From NCBI GenBank assembly GCA_027490725.1, contig JAIXXN010000022.1, positions 1-55,749 on the forward strand: a stretch of DNA of 55,749 nucleotides, in the 5' to 3' direction. This DNA comes from Oxalobacteraceae bacterium. Lineage in GTDB: Bacteria; Pseudomonadota; Gammaproteobacteria; Burkholderiales; Burkholderiaceae_D. Below are positions 1-8,404 of the stretch, one piece after another; within the stretch, counting starts at the first letter, position 1; the number at the start of each line of letters is the position of its first letter. Made by a program: the position numbers and the translations under genes. The notes below the pieces were generated by a model. The model did no database searches. It saw only the letters and a program-made list of their open reading frames with translations, and was not told the DNA's origin.

Positions 1-33
1 CAAAACAATTGCCAGTCCACTTCAATATTTTAT

Positions 34-82
34 AATACCAGTTAAATACCTGTTGACAAGCTGGTTTGCAAGCACCTATAGT
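34..82 (+). promoter_or_regulatory. nag operon promoter with putative GntR operator
   Basis: A sigma-70 promoter is visible: TTGACA at 53-58, an 18-bp spacer and TATAGT at 77-82, about 40 bp before the kinase start codon. Just upstream, and touching the -35 box, is a direct repeat TACCAG (36-41) / TACCTG (47-52) with 11-bp spacing. An inverted CTGGT lies at 61-65 inside the spacer. The same TACCAG repeat occurs upstream of the TonB-dependent receptor at 18632-18652. Overlap with the -35 box fits a repressor site, and GntR/UTRA regulators of this locus are the obvious candidates. The promoter is read from sequence; the operator assignment is inferred. Confidence 0.7.
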
Positions 83-123
83 GCCTCAACGCCGGACTTC
101 CACGGCGACCACCATAGAAAATC

Positions 124-993
124 ATGATCGAATTCTTACTCGGGGTAGACGGCGGCGGTAGCGGCACCAGAGTACGTCTGGCACGTACCGATGGCGTTGA
201 ACTGGCAGAGGGTGTCAATGGTCCATCCGGTCTGATGCACGGCATCAGCAACGCCTGGCATGCCGTCGAAGAAGCGGCCGCCATGGCCTACCGCGCTGCC
301 GATCTGGCCATCCCCGATCGCTCCTGCGTCGCCATCGGCCTCGGTCTGGCCGGGGTCCACAACAAACAATGGGCGGCCGAGTTCATCGCCGCCAATCCCG
401 GTTATGCCCGCATCGCGCTGGAAAGCGACGGCCACACCACCGTGCTCGGCGCACACCGCGGCCAGCCGGGTGCCATCATCGCGCTCGGTACCGGCAGCGT
501 CGGCGAAATCAAACGTAGCGACGGCGTCCATGTCGAAGTCGGTGGCTGGGGCTTCCCTGCCGGCGACGAAGCCTCGGGCGCGTGGATGGGTCTGCGCGCC
601 ATCAACCATGTCCAGCAAGTACTCGATGGCCGCCAGCCGGCCGATACCTTCAGCGGCGATGTGGCGCAAGCCTGTGGCGGCAGCCGCAACGCCATCCAGA
701 ACTGGCTGGCACAGGCCACCCAGACCAATTACGCGCAACTGGCACGTCTGGTACTGCAACACGGCGAAAGCAATCCCGTCGCACGTGCCATTCTGCTGGA
801 GGCCGGCCATCAGGTCGAACTGATGGCGAATGCCCTCGACCGCAGCGGCACTTTACCGATCGCCCTGTGCGGCGGTCTGGCCGCACCTCTGCGCCCTTAC
901 CTGCCGCAGTCGCTGCTACCCCGTATCGTCGCGCCACAAGGCGATTCGGCGGCCGGTGCGCTGCGCCTGATTCAGCAGCGTCTGCAGGAGTAA
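124..993 (+). CDS. BadF/BadG-type N-acetylglucosamine (or glucosamine) kinase
   Basis: This 289-residue protein of the ASKHA superfamily probably phosphorylates cytoplasmic GlcNAc, or glucosamine, to the 6-phosphate. The N-terminal phosphate-1 loop LGVDGGGSGT starts at residue 6 with Asp9. A likely catalytic Asp lies in ESDGHTTVLGA near residue 102. The phosphate-2 loop LGTGSVGE is near 121-128, followed by GGWGFPAGDEASG at about 140-152, as in GspK/BadF-type sugar kinases. It is the first gene of a tight operon, with four bases before the GntR gene. NagA two genes on makes GlcNAc the most likely substrate. BadF also includes unrelated dehydratase activators, but the neighbours argue against that. 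Confidence 0.85.
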   Translation: MIEFLLGVDGGGSGTRVRLARTDGVELAEGVNGPSGLMHGISNAWHAVEEAAAMAYRAADLAIPDRSCVAIGLGLAGVHNKQWAAEFIAANPGYARIALESDGHTTVLGAHRGQPGAIIALGTGSVGEIKRSDGVHVEVGGWGFPAGDEASGAWMGLRAINHVQQVLDGRQPADTFSGDVAQACGGSRNAIQNWLAQATQTNYAQLARLVLQHGESNPVARAILLEAGHQVELMANALDRSGTLPIALCGGLAAPLRPYLPQSLLPRIVAPQGDSAAGALRLIQQRLQE

Positions 994-997
994 GCCA

Positions 998-1732
998 GTG
1001 CTGACCCAATTGCACGACTTCCGCCCCGACGCTGACAGCGATACGCCGCTCTACGTGCAGCTGGCGAACAAGCTTTCCGATGGCATCGCCGCCGGTGAAT
1101 GGCGCGTCAACGATGCCCTGCCGTCCGAGCGGGTGCTGTCGGAAATGCTGACGATTTCGCGCGTCACGGCGCGCAAGGCCATCGACATGCTGTGCGAACG
1201 CGGCATGCTGACCCGCAAGCGCGGTTCCGGCACCTACATCACGCCGAAACTGGAGCAGCCCTTGTCGCGCCTGACCAGTTTTTCCGAAGAACTGCGCGAA
1301 CGCGGTTTCTCGGCTGGCTCGCGCTGGCTGCAACGGGAAATCGGCATTGCCTCGCCTACCGAAGTGCTGTCACTGGGCCTGTCACCGAATATGCCGGTAG
1401 CGCGCCTGAAGCGTTTGCGCACCGCCGACGATGTGGTGATGGCGATCGAAACCACCACCATTCCGGCCCAGTACATGCCGAACCCGCACAGCGTGACGGA
1501 TTCGCTGTACGGCTATCTGGAAGCGAATGGCACCATCCCGATGCGCGCGCTGCAGCATATCCGCGCCGTCAACGCCAGTGCCGAACAGGCGCAACTGGCA
1601 AACATACCTGCGGGGGCAGCCATGCTGCACATTACCCGCGTCAGTTATCTCGACAACGGCGCAGCGGTGGAACTGACCCACTCGTATTGCCGCAGTGATT
1701 ATTATGAATTCGTAGCGGAGTCGCGCAGATGA
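998..1732 (+). CDS. GntR family transcriptional regulator with UTRA domain (NagR/DasR-like)
   Basis: 244 residues starting at GTG. The N-terminal winged helix-turn-helix (about residues 18-85) contains LPSERVLSEMLTISRVTARKAI and the wing RKRGSGTYI. The C-terminal UTRA domain (about 100-240) is the effector-binding fold of HutC-subfamily regulators. Members in GlcNAc operons bind GlcN-6-P or GlcNAc-6-P and repress nag genes. Its stop overlaps the NagA start by four bases (ATGA), so it is co-transcribed with its presumed targets and probably autoregulated through the promoter at 34-82. It is clearly paralogous to the GntR gene at 18818. The exact effector cannot be read from sequence. Confidence 0.87.
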   Translation: MLTQLHDFRPDADSDTPLYVQLANKLSDGIAAGEWRVNDALPSERVLSEMLTISRVTARKAIDMLCERGMLTRKRGSGTYITPKLEQPLSRLTSFSEELRERGFSAGSRWLQREIGIASPTEVLSLGLSPNMPVARLKRLRTADDVVMAIETTTIPAQYMPNPHSVTDSLYGYLEANGTIPMRALQHIRAVNASAEQAQLANIPAGAAMLHITRVSYLDNGAAVELTHSYCRSDYYEFVAESRR

Positions 1733-2835
1733 GCGATGCATTGAACGGTATCAAAGGCAACATCCTCACAACGGCTGGCTGGGTGCATGGCGAGATCGCC
1801 TTTGCAGACCGCATCAGCGCCATCCACGGTGAGCGCGGCGCGCCCGCCGACAATCACGACGACTACATCCTGCCCGGCTTTATCGACCTGCACGTGCACG
1901 GCGGTGGCGGCAAAGATGTCATGGAAGGCGGCGACGCAATACACACCATCGCCTCGGTGCATGCCCGCCATGGCACCACCAGCCTGCTGGCCACCACCAT
2001 GACGGCACCGCCGGAAGATATCGAGCAGGCTTTGCGCGGCATTCAGCGCGCCGTGCAGCAGCGCGGCAAAGGTGAAGCGCGGGTACTCGGCGTGCATCTG
2101 GAAGGCCCGTTCATCAACTCCGGCAAGCTCGGTGCGCAACCACCGTTTGCGCGCTCGGCCAAACTGGCCGACGTGGAACAACTGGAAGCGCTGGCACCGT
2201 TAAAACTGATCACCGTGGCGCCGGAACTGGAAGGCCATCTGCAACTGGTGCGCGAACTGTCCGCCGCCGGCATGCGGGTACAGATCGGCCACACGCTGGG
2301 CACCTATGAAGATGGCGTAGCCGCCCTGCAGCACGGCGCACAAGGCTTCACCCATCTGTTCAACGCCATGACCGGCCTGCATCACCGCGAACCGGGCATG
2401 GTCGGCGCAGCGCTGGCACACGCCCACTATGCCGAAGTGATTCCCGATTTACTCCACGTGCATCCGGGCGCCATCCGCACCGCGCTGCGCTGCATTCCGC
2501 AACTGTATTGCGTCACCGATTCCACCTCCGCCACCGGCATGCCGGACGGCGAATATATGCTGGGCCGCCACACCGTCATGAAGTGCATGGGCGGGGTCAG
2601 GCTGGCCGACGGCACGCTGGCAGGCAGCACTCTCACTATGGACCAGGCGCTACGTAACCTGGTCGGACTCGGCCTCGAACTGGCAGATGCCTCGGCACGG
2701 GTCTCAACTAACGCGGCTGATTATCTCGGCCTGCAAGAGCGGGGCCGTCTGGCTCCCGGCGCTTACGCCGACCTGGTGGTGCTCGACCGTGACCTGAACC
2801 TTAAAGCTGTCTATATCGAAGGAGAATTGTTGTGA
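1729..2835 (+). CDS. nagA: N-acetylglucosamine-6-phosphate deacetylase
   Basis: 368 residues, the usual NagA length. It removes acetate from GlcNAc-6-phosphate to give glucosamine-6-phosphate in the cytoplasm. Visible amidohydrolase features: the metal-site HVHGGGG near residues 55-61, HLEGPF near 125-130, GHTLGTYED, THLFNAMTGLHHREPG, and VTDSTSATGMPDGEY, which carries the catalytic Asp. The C-terminal GRLAPGAYADLVVLD returns to the beta-sandwich domain. The start ATG overlaps the upstream regulator by four bases, and the next gene starts with a GTG overlapping its own stop, so coupling is tight. The product feeds the SIS deaminase that follows. Confidence 0.95.
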   Translation: MSDALNGIKGNILTTAGWVHGEIAFADRISAIHGERGAPADNHDDYILPGFIDLHVHGGGGKDVMEGGDAIHTIASVHARHGTTSLLATTMTAPPEDIEQALRGIQRAVQQRGKGEARVLGVHLEGPFINSGKLGAQPPFARSAKLADVEQLEALAPLKLITVAPELEGHLQLVRELSAAGMRVQIGHTLGTYEDGVAALQHGAQGFTHLFNAMTGLHHREPGMVGAALAHAHYAEVIPDLLHVHPGAIRTALRCIPQLYCVTDSTSATGMPDGEYMLGRHTVMKCMGGVRLADGTLAGSTLTMDQALRNLVGLGLELADASARVSTNAADYLGLQERGRLAPGAYADLVVLDRDLNLKAVYIEGELL

Positions 2836-3854
2836 CCTCAATGATGTTGAAAGAAGCCCTGTCCGCCGCTGATTGCGTCGCCCTGCAACTGGCGAGCGAT
2901 GGTGAAGCCTACGCAGAGCTGGGCCGTAAATTGAGGAGTACCTCCTTCTCGACCGCACTGACGATCGCCCGCGGTAGCTCGGACCATGCCTGCGCCTACG
3001 CCGCCTACCTGATCATGGCGCGTCTGGGCCGTGTGGTTGCCTCGCTGCCGATGTCACTGGTCACGCTCAACAAATCGCCGCTGATTACCCGCGATACGCT
3101 GGCCATCTCGATCTCGCAATCGGGCCAGAGCCCGGACGTGGTCGAACCGATCCGCTACTTCCGTGACGGTGGTGCAACCACCATCGCGCTGGTCAACGAC
3201 ATCGAATCGCCGCTGGCCCACGCCGCCGAATTCGCGATTCCACTGCGCGCCGGTAAAGAGCAGAGCGTCGCCGCTACCAAGAGCTTCATCACCAGCATGG
3301 TCGCCGGTGCCCGCCTGGTGGCCGCATGGCAGAACGATCCGGAACTGCTGGCCGGTCTGGAAGCGCTGCCGGACTCGCTGCGCGCCGCCACCAAGGAAGA
3401 CTGGAGCTCGGCCATCGAAGTACTGGCCCCAGCACGCAACATCATGGTGGTCGGTCGCGGCATCAGCTTCCCGGTCGCGCTGGAAGCCTCGCTGAAATTC
3501 AAGGAAACCTCGGCACTGCAGGCAGAAGCCTTCAGCGGCGCGGAAATCAAACACGGCCCGATGGCGCTGATCGAAGACGGCTACCCGCTGGTGATCTTCG
3601 CGACCCGTGGCCCGACCCAGGCTGGCCTGCTGCAACTGGCTGCGGAAATGCGTGGCCGTGGTGCGCGCGTGCTGCTGGCGGCTCCTGCCGATGTGGCCGA
3701 ACGCGATCTGACCCTGCCAGTAGCCGCCACGCCGGATCTGGATCCGATCGTCGCGATTCAGGCGTTCTATGTGATGGCAGCGCAATTGTCGGCAGCACGC
3801 GGCATGGATCCGGATGCACCGCGCCATCTGAGCAAAGTCACCAAGACCAACTAA
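2832..3854 (+). CDS. SIS-domain glucosamine-6-phosphate deaminase (NagB-II type)
   Basis: 340 residues with two SIS (sugar isomerase) domains, about 35-165 and 195-330. The first has ARGSSDHACAYAAYL and SISQSGQSPDVVE; the second has VVGRGISFPVALEASLKFKETS. The C-terminal HLSKVTKT resembles the end of the GlmS isomerase domain. Such GlmS-like proteins act as NagB-II deaminases, turning glucosamine-6-phosphate into fructose-6-phosphate and ammonia, where classical NagB is absent. The place right after NagA in a GlcNAc operon supports this. It starts at a GTG overlapping the NagA stop. AgaS-type isomerases are the main alternative. Confidence 0.85.
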   Translation: MTSMMLKEALSAADCVALQLASDGEAYAELGRKLRSTSFSTALTIARGSSDHACAYAAYLIMARLGRVVASLPMSLVTLNKSPLITRDTLAISISQSGQSPDVVEPIRYFRDGGATTIALVNDIESPLAHAAEFAIPLRAGKEQSVAATKSFITSMVAGARLVAAWQNDPELLAGLEALPDSLRAATKEDWSSAIEVLAPARNIMVVGRGISFPVALEASLKFKETSALQAEAFSGAEIKHGPMALIEDGYPLVIFATRGPTQAGLLQLAAEMRGRGARVLLAAPADVAERDLTLPVAATPDLDPIVAIQAFYVMAAQLSAARGMDPDAPRHLSKVTKTN

Positions 3855-3869
3855 GCTGCGCCACCATCA

Positions 3870-5192
3870 ATGACACTGCGTCTATTACTCACGGCATTGA
3901 TGGTGCATGCTCTCGGTTGCGTGAGCGGGGTTGCCAGCGCCAGCACTGAACTCGGTGCTGGCTTGCTGGGTTCTGGCCTGAGTTCCGGCCTGACCGCGCC
4001 GCAAAAAATCGAATTCTGGACCTTCAGCATGAAGCCCAAATTCACCCCCTACTTCGAACAGCTGGTGAAGCGCTACGAGCGCGAGAATCCGGCAGTCAAA
4101 GTAGAATGGATCGACTTCCCATGGGATATCATCCAGACCAAACTGGTGACCCGTATCGTCGCCGGCACCCCGCCGGCACTGGTTAATCTGAACGTGCCCT
4201 GGGCTGACGAATTCGCCCGCGATGGTTTGCTCACGCCGGTCGACGCACTGCTCGGCGACGCGCGCGCACGCTACCTGCCCGGCACCTTGCAGGATCTGAC
4301 CTTTGGCGGCAAGACTTACGGCTTCCCGATGTACAGCAACGTTGCCGTCATCACCTATAACACCCAGATCTTCAGACAGGCCGGCCTGACGCACGCGCCG
4401 CGCGACCTCGACGAACAACTGCTGTTCGCGCGCCAGATCGCGGCGCGCACCGGCAAAGCCGGCCTGTGTCCGGCGCTGTCCAAGATCGATGGCCTGATGA
4501 TGCAGCAAGGGCTAGACATCCTGCGCGATGGCAAAGCCGTGTTCAATTCCCCGGCCCACGTCGCGCTGATCCGCAAGCTGGCCGACACCTACCGCGCGGG
4601 CGGCCTGCTGAAAGACGCCCTGTTCGCCGAAGATAACTTCCCGGCCGCAATCGACGCCTACAAAGGCGGCCGGCTCGGTATGCTGCTGGCGCCGCCAACT
4701 GCCGTGCGCCGCATCGAGACCGACGCCAAAGATATCTACGCCATCACTGACGTCGCGCCCGCGCCGCTCGGTCCCACCGGAATTGCCGATGGCGGCTGGC
4801 TGGTGCATTTCGCGGTTCCGAAAAACGTCAGTCCCGCGCTGCTGCCAGCGATCGGAAAATTCGCCCGCTACCTGACCAATGACGCCAACCAGCTGGCATT
4901 TGCCAAGCAGGCCAGCGTGTATCCGGCCATGCGGCAGGCCGCCAATGATCCCTTCTTCACCAGCGTCCCTGCTGGTGCGGGCGCCGCAGAAAAAGCCGTC
5001 GCCGCCGGTGCCGTCTCGATGCCATACTCGCACACCCTGTACGTGGCCGGCATTACCGACTACGACGAACTGCGCCGCTATCTGGTGAAAGCCGTGGAAG
5101 CGGGCGTCACCGGCAAACAGGATATCCAGCAGGCGCTCGATCAGGCAGTGCTGCTGTGGAACCGCAAGCTGGCCAGCCAGCGGAGCCACTGA
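3870..5192 (+). CDS. Extracellular sugar-binding protein of an ABC transporter
   Basis: 440 residues of the family 1 solute-binding fold. An N-terminal secretion signal covers about residues 1-25 (hydrophobic LRLLLTALMVHALGCVSG). The mature part begins with KIEFWTFSMKPKFTPYFEQLVKRYE, typical of this family. ALGC is a poor lipobox, so a free periplasmic protein is more likely than a lipoprotein. It should deliver the sugar to the two permeases that follow after a single base. The flanking nagA, deaminase and GH3 genes suggest GlcNAc or chitooligosaccharide, like NgcE-type proteins. The ligand itself cannot be read from sequence. Confidence 0.87.
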   Translation: MTLRLLLTALMVHALGCVSGVASASTELGAGLLGSGLSSGLTAPQKIEFWTFSMKPKFTPYFEQLVKRYERENPAVKVEWIDFPWDIIQTKLVTRIVAGTPPALVNLNVPWADEFARDGLLTPVDALLGDARARYLPGTLQDLTFGGKTYGFPMYSNVAVITYNTQIFRQAGLTHAPRDLDEQLLFARQIAARTGKAGLCPALSKIDGLMMQQGLDILRDGKAVFNSPAHVALIRKLADTYRAGGLLKDALFAEDNFPAAIDAYKGGRLGMLLAPPTAVRRIETDAKDIYAITDVAPAPLGPTGIADGGWLVHFAVPKNVSPALLPAIGKFARYLTNDANQLAFAKQASVYPAMRQAANDPFFTSVPAGAGAAEKAVAAGAVSMPYSHTLYVAGITDYDELRRYLVKAVEAGVTGKQDIQQALDQAVLLWNRKLASQRSH

Positions 5193-5193
5193 T

Positions 5194-6051
5194 ATGCGCC
5201 ACCTCACTGCATGGCTGTTTCTCGCTCCGGCACTGGTACTGCTGGCAGTGTTCTCGTTCTGGCCGGTGGCCTTCGGTTCGCTGCTGGCCTTCACCGACTA
5301 TAGCCTGATCCGCGACACCCACTGGGTAGGACTGGATAACTTCCGCTACATCTTCAATAACGAGATGTTCGTCACCGGCCTGAAAAATTCGCTGATCTTC
5401 CTGCTGATGGTGCCCTTCGTGCAGATCGGCGCACTGGCGCTGGCGGTGCTGGTGAATAACCAGCTGCCCGGCATCCGCTACTTCCGCGCTGCCTTCTACG
5501 TACCGGTGGTGACCACCGTCTCGGTAGTCGGCATCATGTGGGGCTTTATGTTTCACGAACAGGGCGCGCTGAATTACGTGCTGATGCTGTGCCGTCTGGT
5601 CGACGCACCGGTGGGCTGGCTGTCAAATGACAGTCTGGCGCTGTTCGCCATCATGTTCGTCACCCTGTGGCGCGGACTGGGCTGGTATATGGTGATGTAT
5701 CTGGCCGCCCTGCAGGCGGTACCGGCCGATATGCAGGAAGCGGCCATACTCGATGGCGCCAGCCGCTGGCAGCGTTTCTGGAAAATCACCGTACCGATGC
5801 TGCGTCCGACCATCATGGTGTGCGCCATTCTGTCCGTGCTGGCAGCACTGAAAGCCTATCAGGAAGTCGACGTGCTGACCCAGGGCGGCCCGATGAACTC
5901 CACTTTCACCGGCCTGTATTACGCTTACGATCAGGGCCTGAAGCACCTGAAGCTGCCACGCGCACTGGCCGCCAGCTTCGTGATGTCGGTGTTCTGCATC
6001 GCTATCGCCCTGCTCTGCCTGCGCTACCTTAAACCGAAACACCGCCCATGA
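5194..6051 (+). CDS. Sugar ABC transporter permease (MalF/UgpA type)
   Basis: 285 residues with about six membrane segments. The first is at the N-terminus (WLFLAPALVLLAVFSFWPVAFG). The cytoplasmic EAA loop EAAILDGASRWQRFWKITVP, which docks onto the ATPase, is near residues 182-201. It is the first of two permeases and should pair with the next gene to form the inner-membrane channel. The binding-protein stop lies one base upstream, and the next gene overlaps by four bases. Family membership is certain; substrate (amino sugar or chitooligosaccharide) is inferred from context. Confidence 0.9.
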   Translation: MRHLTAWLFLAPALVLLAVFSFWPVAFGSLLAFTDYSLIRDTHWVGLDNFRYIFNNEMFVTGLKNSLIFLLMVPFVQIGALALAVLVNNQLPGIRYFRAAFYVPVVTTVSVVGIMWGFMFHEQGALNYVLMLCRLVDAPVGWLSNDSLALFAIMFVTLWRGLGWYMVMYLAALQAVPADMQEAAILDGASRWQRFWKITVPMLRPTIMVCAILSVLAALKAYQEVDVLTQGGPMNSTFTGLYYAYDQGLKHLKLPRALAASFVMSVFCIAIALLCLRYLKPKHRP

Positions 6052-6851
6052 AAAAGCTAGCCCACTATCTGCTGCTGAGCGCCCTGGCGCTGGTGTGTGT
6101 GTTCCCGTTCTGGTGGACGCTGGTCACCGCGCTGTCCACCGAGGGCAATATCTTCGCCTTCCCGCCCACCTTCTGGCCGCGCCAGCCTTCGCTGGAAAAC
6201 TTCATCGCCGTGTTCGATGCGCTGCCGGTCGCCAGCTTCCTCGGCAATTCGCTGCTGATCGCCGCCTGCACCGTGTTCTGGAAACTGGCACTGTGCTCGG
6301 CCGCCGCCTATCCGCTGGCACGCATGCAGTTCAAGGGGCGCAAGCTGGTGTTCGGCCTGATTCTGGCGACACTGGTGCTGCCTTCGGAAGTGAATTTTCT
6401 GGTCAACTTCATCACCGTTACCAAACTCAGTCTGGTCGACACCTACACCGGCGTGATACTGCCCAACGTCGTTACGGCCGTCGCCATCCTGCTGCTCAAG
6501 CAGGCCTTCGAGGAAGTGCCGCAGGATCTGATCGATGCGGCACGGGTGGATGGTGCTTCGGAGTGGACCATTTTCTATAAAATCATGCTGCCGCTAATCG
6601 CGCCATGGCTGGCCACGGTCGGCATCCTGACGGCAGTGGAAGCATGGAACGAATACATCTGGCCCTCGATTGTGATGAGCAAGCCGGATCAATTCCCGCT
6701 GTCGGTAGGGGTGCTGTATTTACGCGGCACCTTCGGCAGCAGCACGCGCGTGATCGCCGCCGGGACAGTGCTAACCATACTGCCCACGCTGGCAGCTTTC
6801 CTCTTTACTCAACGATTCTTCATGCGTGGCATGGATGGAGCAGTGAAATGA
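6048..6851 (+). CDS. Sugar ABC transporter permease (MalG/UgpE type)
   Basis: 267 residues with about six membrane segments, the first at residues 6-26. The EAA-loop equivalent DAARVDGASEWTIFYKIMLP is followed by a membrane segment and the NEYIWPSIV motif seen in MalG-like proteins. It begins inside the last codons of the preceding permease (ATGA overlap), and the GH3 gene overlaps its stop in the same way. It is the second half of the sugar channel. The ATPase partner is encoded at the end of the operon, after the hydrolase and the MFS gene. Confidence 0.9.
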   Translation: MKKLAHYLLLSALALVCVFPFWWTLVTALSTEGNIFAFPPTFWPRQPSLENFIAVFDALPVASFLGNSLLIAACTVFWKLALCSAAAYPLARMQFKGRKLVFGLILATLVLPSEVNFLVNFITVTKLSLVDTYTGVILPNVVTAVAILLLKQAFEEVPQDLIDAARVDGASEWTIFYKIMLPLIAPWLATVGILTAVEAWNEYIWPSIVMSKPDQFPLSVGVLYLRGTFGSSTRVIAAGTVLTILPTLAAFLFTQRFFMRGMDGAVK

Positions 6852-8380
6852 CGACTTTAACCCCAACGACAATCCAGAGCGCCAGCCAGCAGAGCCAACA
6901 AGATCTGCGCAAGCTGGCCGGCCAGCTGATCATGATCCGCTTCCCCGGCACCGTGCTCGATGCCGCCACCGCTGATTTCCTGAAAACCAATGGCATCCGC
7001 GCGGTCTGCCTGTTCCGCGGCAATATGACCGACTCCCTGCAGCTCGCCAAGCTGACGGCTGACCTGCGCGCCGTAATGGGCGAGGAAGCCCTGATCGCCA
7101 TCGATCAGGAAGGCGGCGCGGTGGTGCGTTCGACCTGGGTACCGGCACCACCGGCTGCCATGGGTCTGGGCGCGGCCAACGACCTCGATCTGAGCTACCG
7201 CACCGGCGCTGCCGTGGCGCGCGCCGTCAAGGCACTGGGCTTCAACTGGAACTTCGCGCCGGTACTGGACCTGAACAACAACCCGCACAACCCGGTGATC
7301 GCCGAACGCTCGTTTGGCGCCGAACCGCAGCGCAGCGCCGAACTGGCAATGGCGTGGATGGCCGGCTCGCATGCCGAAGGCGTGGCCTGCTGCGTCAAGC
7401 ACTTCCCCGGCCACGGCGACACCAGCGTCGACTCGCACCGCGACCTGCCGACCGTGGACAAGCCGGTGGAAGAACTGAACCGCATGGAACTGGCACCGTT
7501 CCGCATCGCTGCCGGTGCCGCACCCGCCATGATGACCGCGCACATCGTCTACCCGACGCTGGACGCCGACAATCCGGCCACCATGTCGCGCCGTATTCTG
7601 ACTGGTCTGCTGCGCGAAGAGTGGCAGTATCAGGGCATCATCATCACTGACGGCATGGACATGCATGCCATCGCTGGTCGCTACGGCGTCGGTAACGCGG
7701 CGGTGCGCGCCCTGACGGCCGGTGCCGACATGGTGATGGCACTCGGCACCACGGAAACCCAGGAAGAAACCCTGAACGCCATCGCCGCCGCCATCGCTGC
7801 CGGTGAACTGACCCAGACCGACATCCAGCGCCGGCTGGCACGACTGGCCGCACTGGCGCTGGCCTACCCGTGCAAACAGCGCTCCTACAAGGAAGACGCG
7901 GCCGACCGTCGCATCATGGCCGAAGGCTGGCAACGCAGTCTGACCGCCTACGGCACCCCGCAGCGCCCTGCGGCCGGTGCGCGCGTGCGGCTGGTGGCGC
8001 GTCAGGACGTGGTCAGCGATGGCGTCTCGGAAGCCGGTGTACCGGCTGGCGTGGTGGCGGAATCGCTGCGTGCCCTGTATGACGTCGAACTGGTGACCTA
8101 CAGTGATGCCGAGCAGTTTGACTGGCATAGTCTGCCCAACGATGGCCGCTACACCATGCTGGCCTCCACGTCGCGCCTGCGCTACGGCGACAACGCCCGC
8201 AACAACTGGAAGCCCGACCTGCATCTGGCTTTGTGGAACCCGTATCAGGCGCTCGATATTCAGGCCCCTGCGCTACTCACCTACGGCTTTGCCCAGCCAG
8301 CACTGGAAGCCATTAACCAGTGGCTGGCCGGCCAGTTGCAGGCCAGCGGCCGGGTACCGGTACCGGGCTTCGCAGAATAA
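6848..8380 (+). CDS. GH3 beta-N-acetylhexosaminidase, two-domain NagZ-like
   Basis: 510 residues from the ATG that overlaps the permease stop; the frame is open further upstream, but that part would lie inside the permease gene. The catalytic barrel (about 1-340) has the GH3 hexosaminidase signature KHFPGHGDTSVDSH near residues 180-193, whose Asp-His pair acts as acid/base, and the nucleophile Asp in IIITDGMDM. No signal peptide is visible, so it should act in the cytoplasm on imported chitobiose or longer chains, releasing GlcNAc. A C-terminal domain of about 170 residues makes it longer than the single-domain NagZ of most Gram-negatives (about 340 residues). Peptidoglycan recycling is an alternative role. 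Confidence 0.9.
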   Translation: MTTLTPTTIQSASQQSQQDLRKLAGQLIMIRFPGTVLDAATADFLKTNGIRAVCLFRGNMTDSLQLAKLTADLRAVMGEEALIAIDQEGGAVVRSTWVPAPPAAMGLGAANDLDLSYRTGAAVARAVKALGFNWNFAPVLDLNNNPHNPVIAERSFGAEPQRSAELAMAWMAGSHAEGVACCVKHFPGHGDTSVDSHRDLPTVDKPVEELNRMELAPFRIAAGAAPAMMTAHIVYPTLDADNPATMSRRILTGLLREEWQYQGIIITDGMDMHAIAGRYGVGNAAVRALTAGADMVMALGTTETQEETLNAIAAAIAAGELTQTDIQRRLARLAALALAYPCKQRSYKEDAADRRIMAEGWQRSLTAYGTPQRPAAGARVRLVARQDVVSDGVSEAGVPAGVVAESLRALYDVELVTYSDAEQFDWHSLPNDGRYTMLASTSRLRYGDNARNNWKPDLHLALWNPYQALDIQAPALLTYGFAQPALEAINQWLAGQLQASGRVPVPGFAE

Positions 8381-8404
8381 GAACTACAGGGGAGACACCA
8401 GCAC

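Noticed and set aside
6605..6847. 81-codon N-terminal extension of the GH3 gene
   Set aside because: It lies wholly inside the second permease gene; the ATG at 6848 overlaps the permease stop as in the other couplings.
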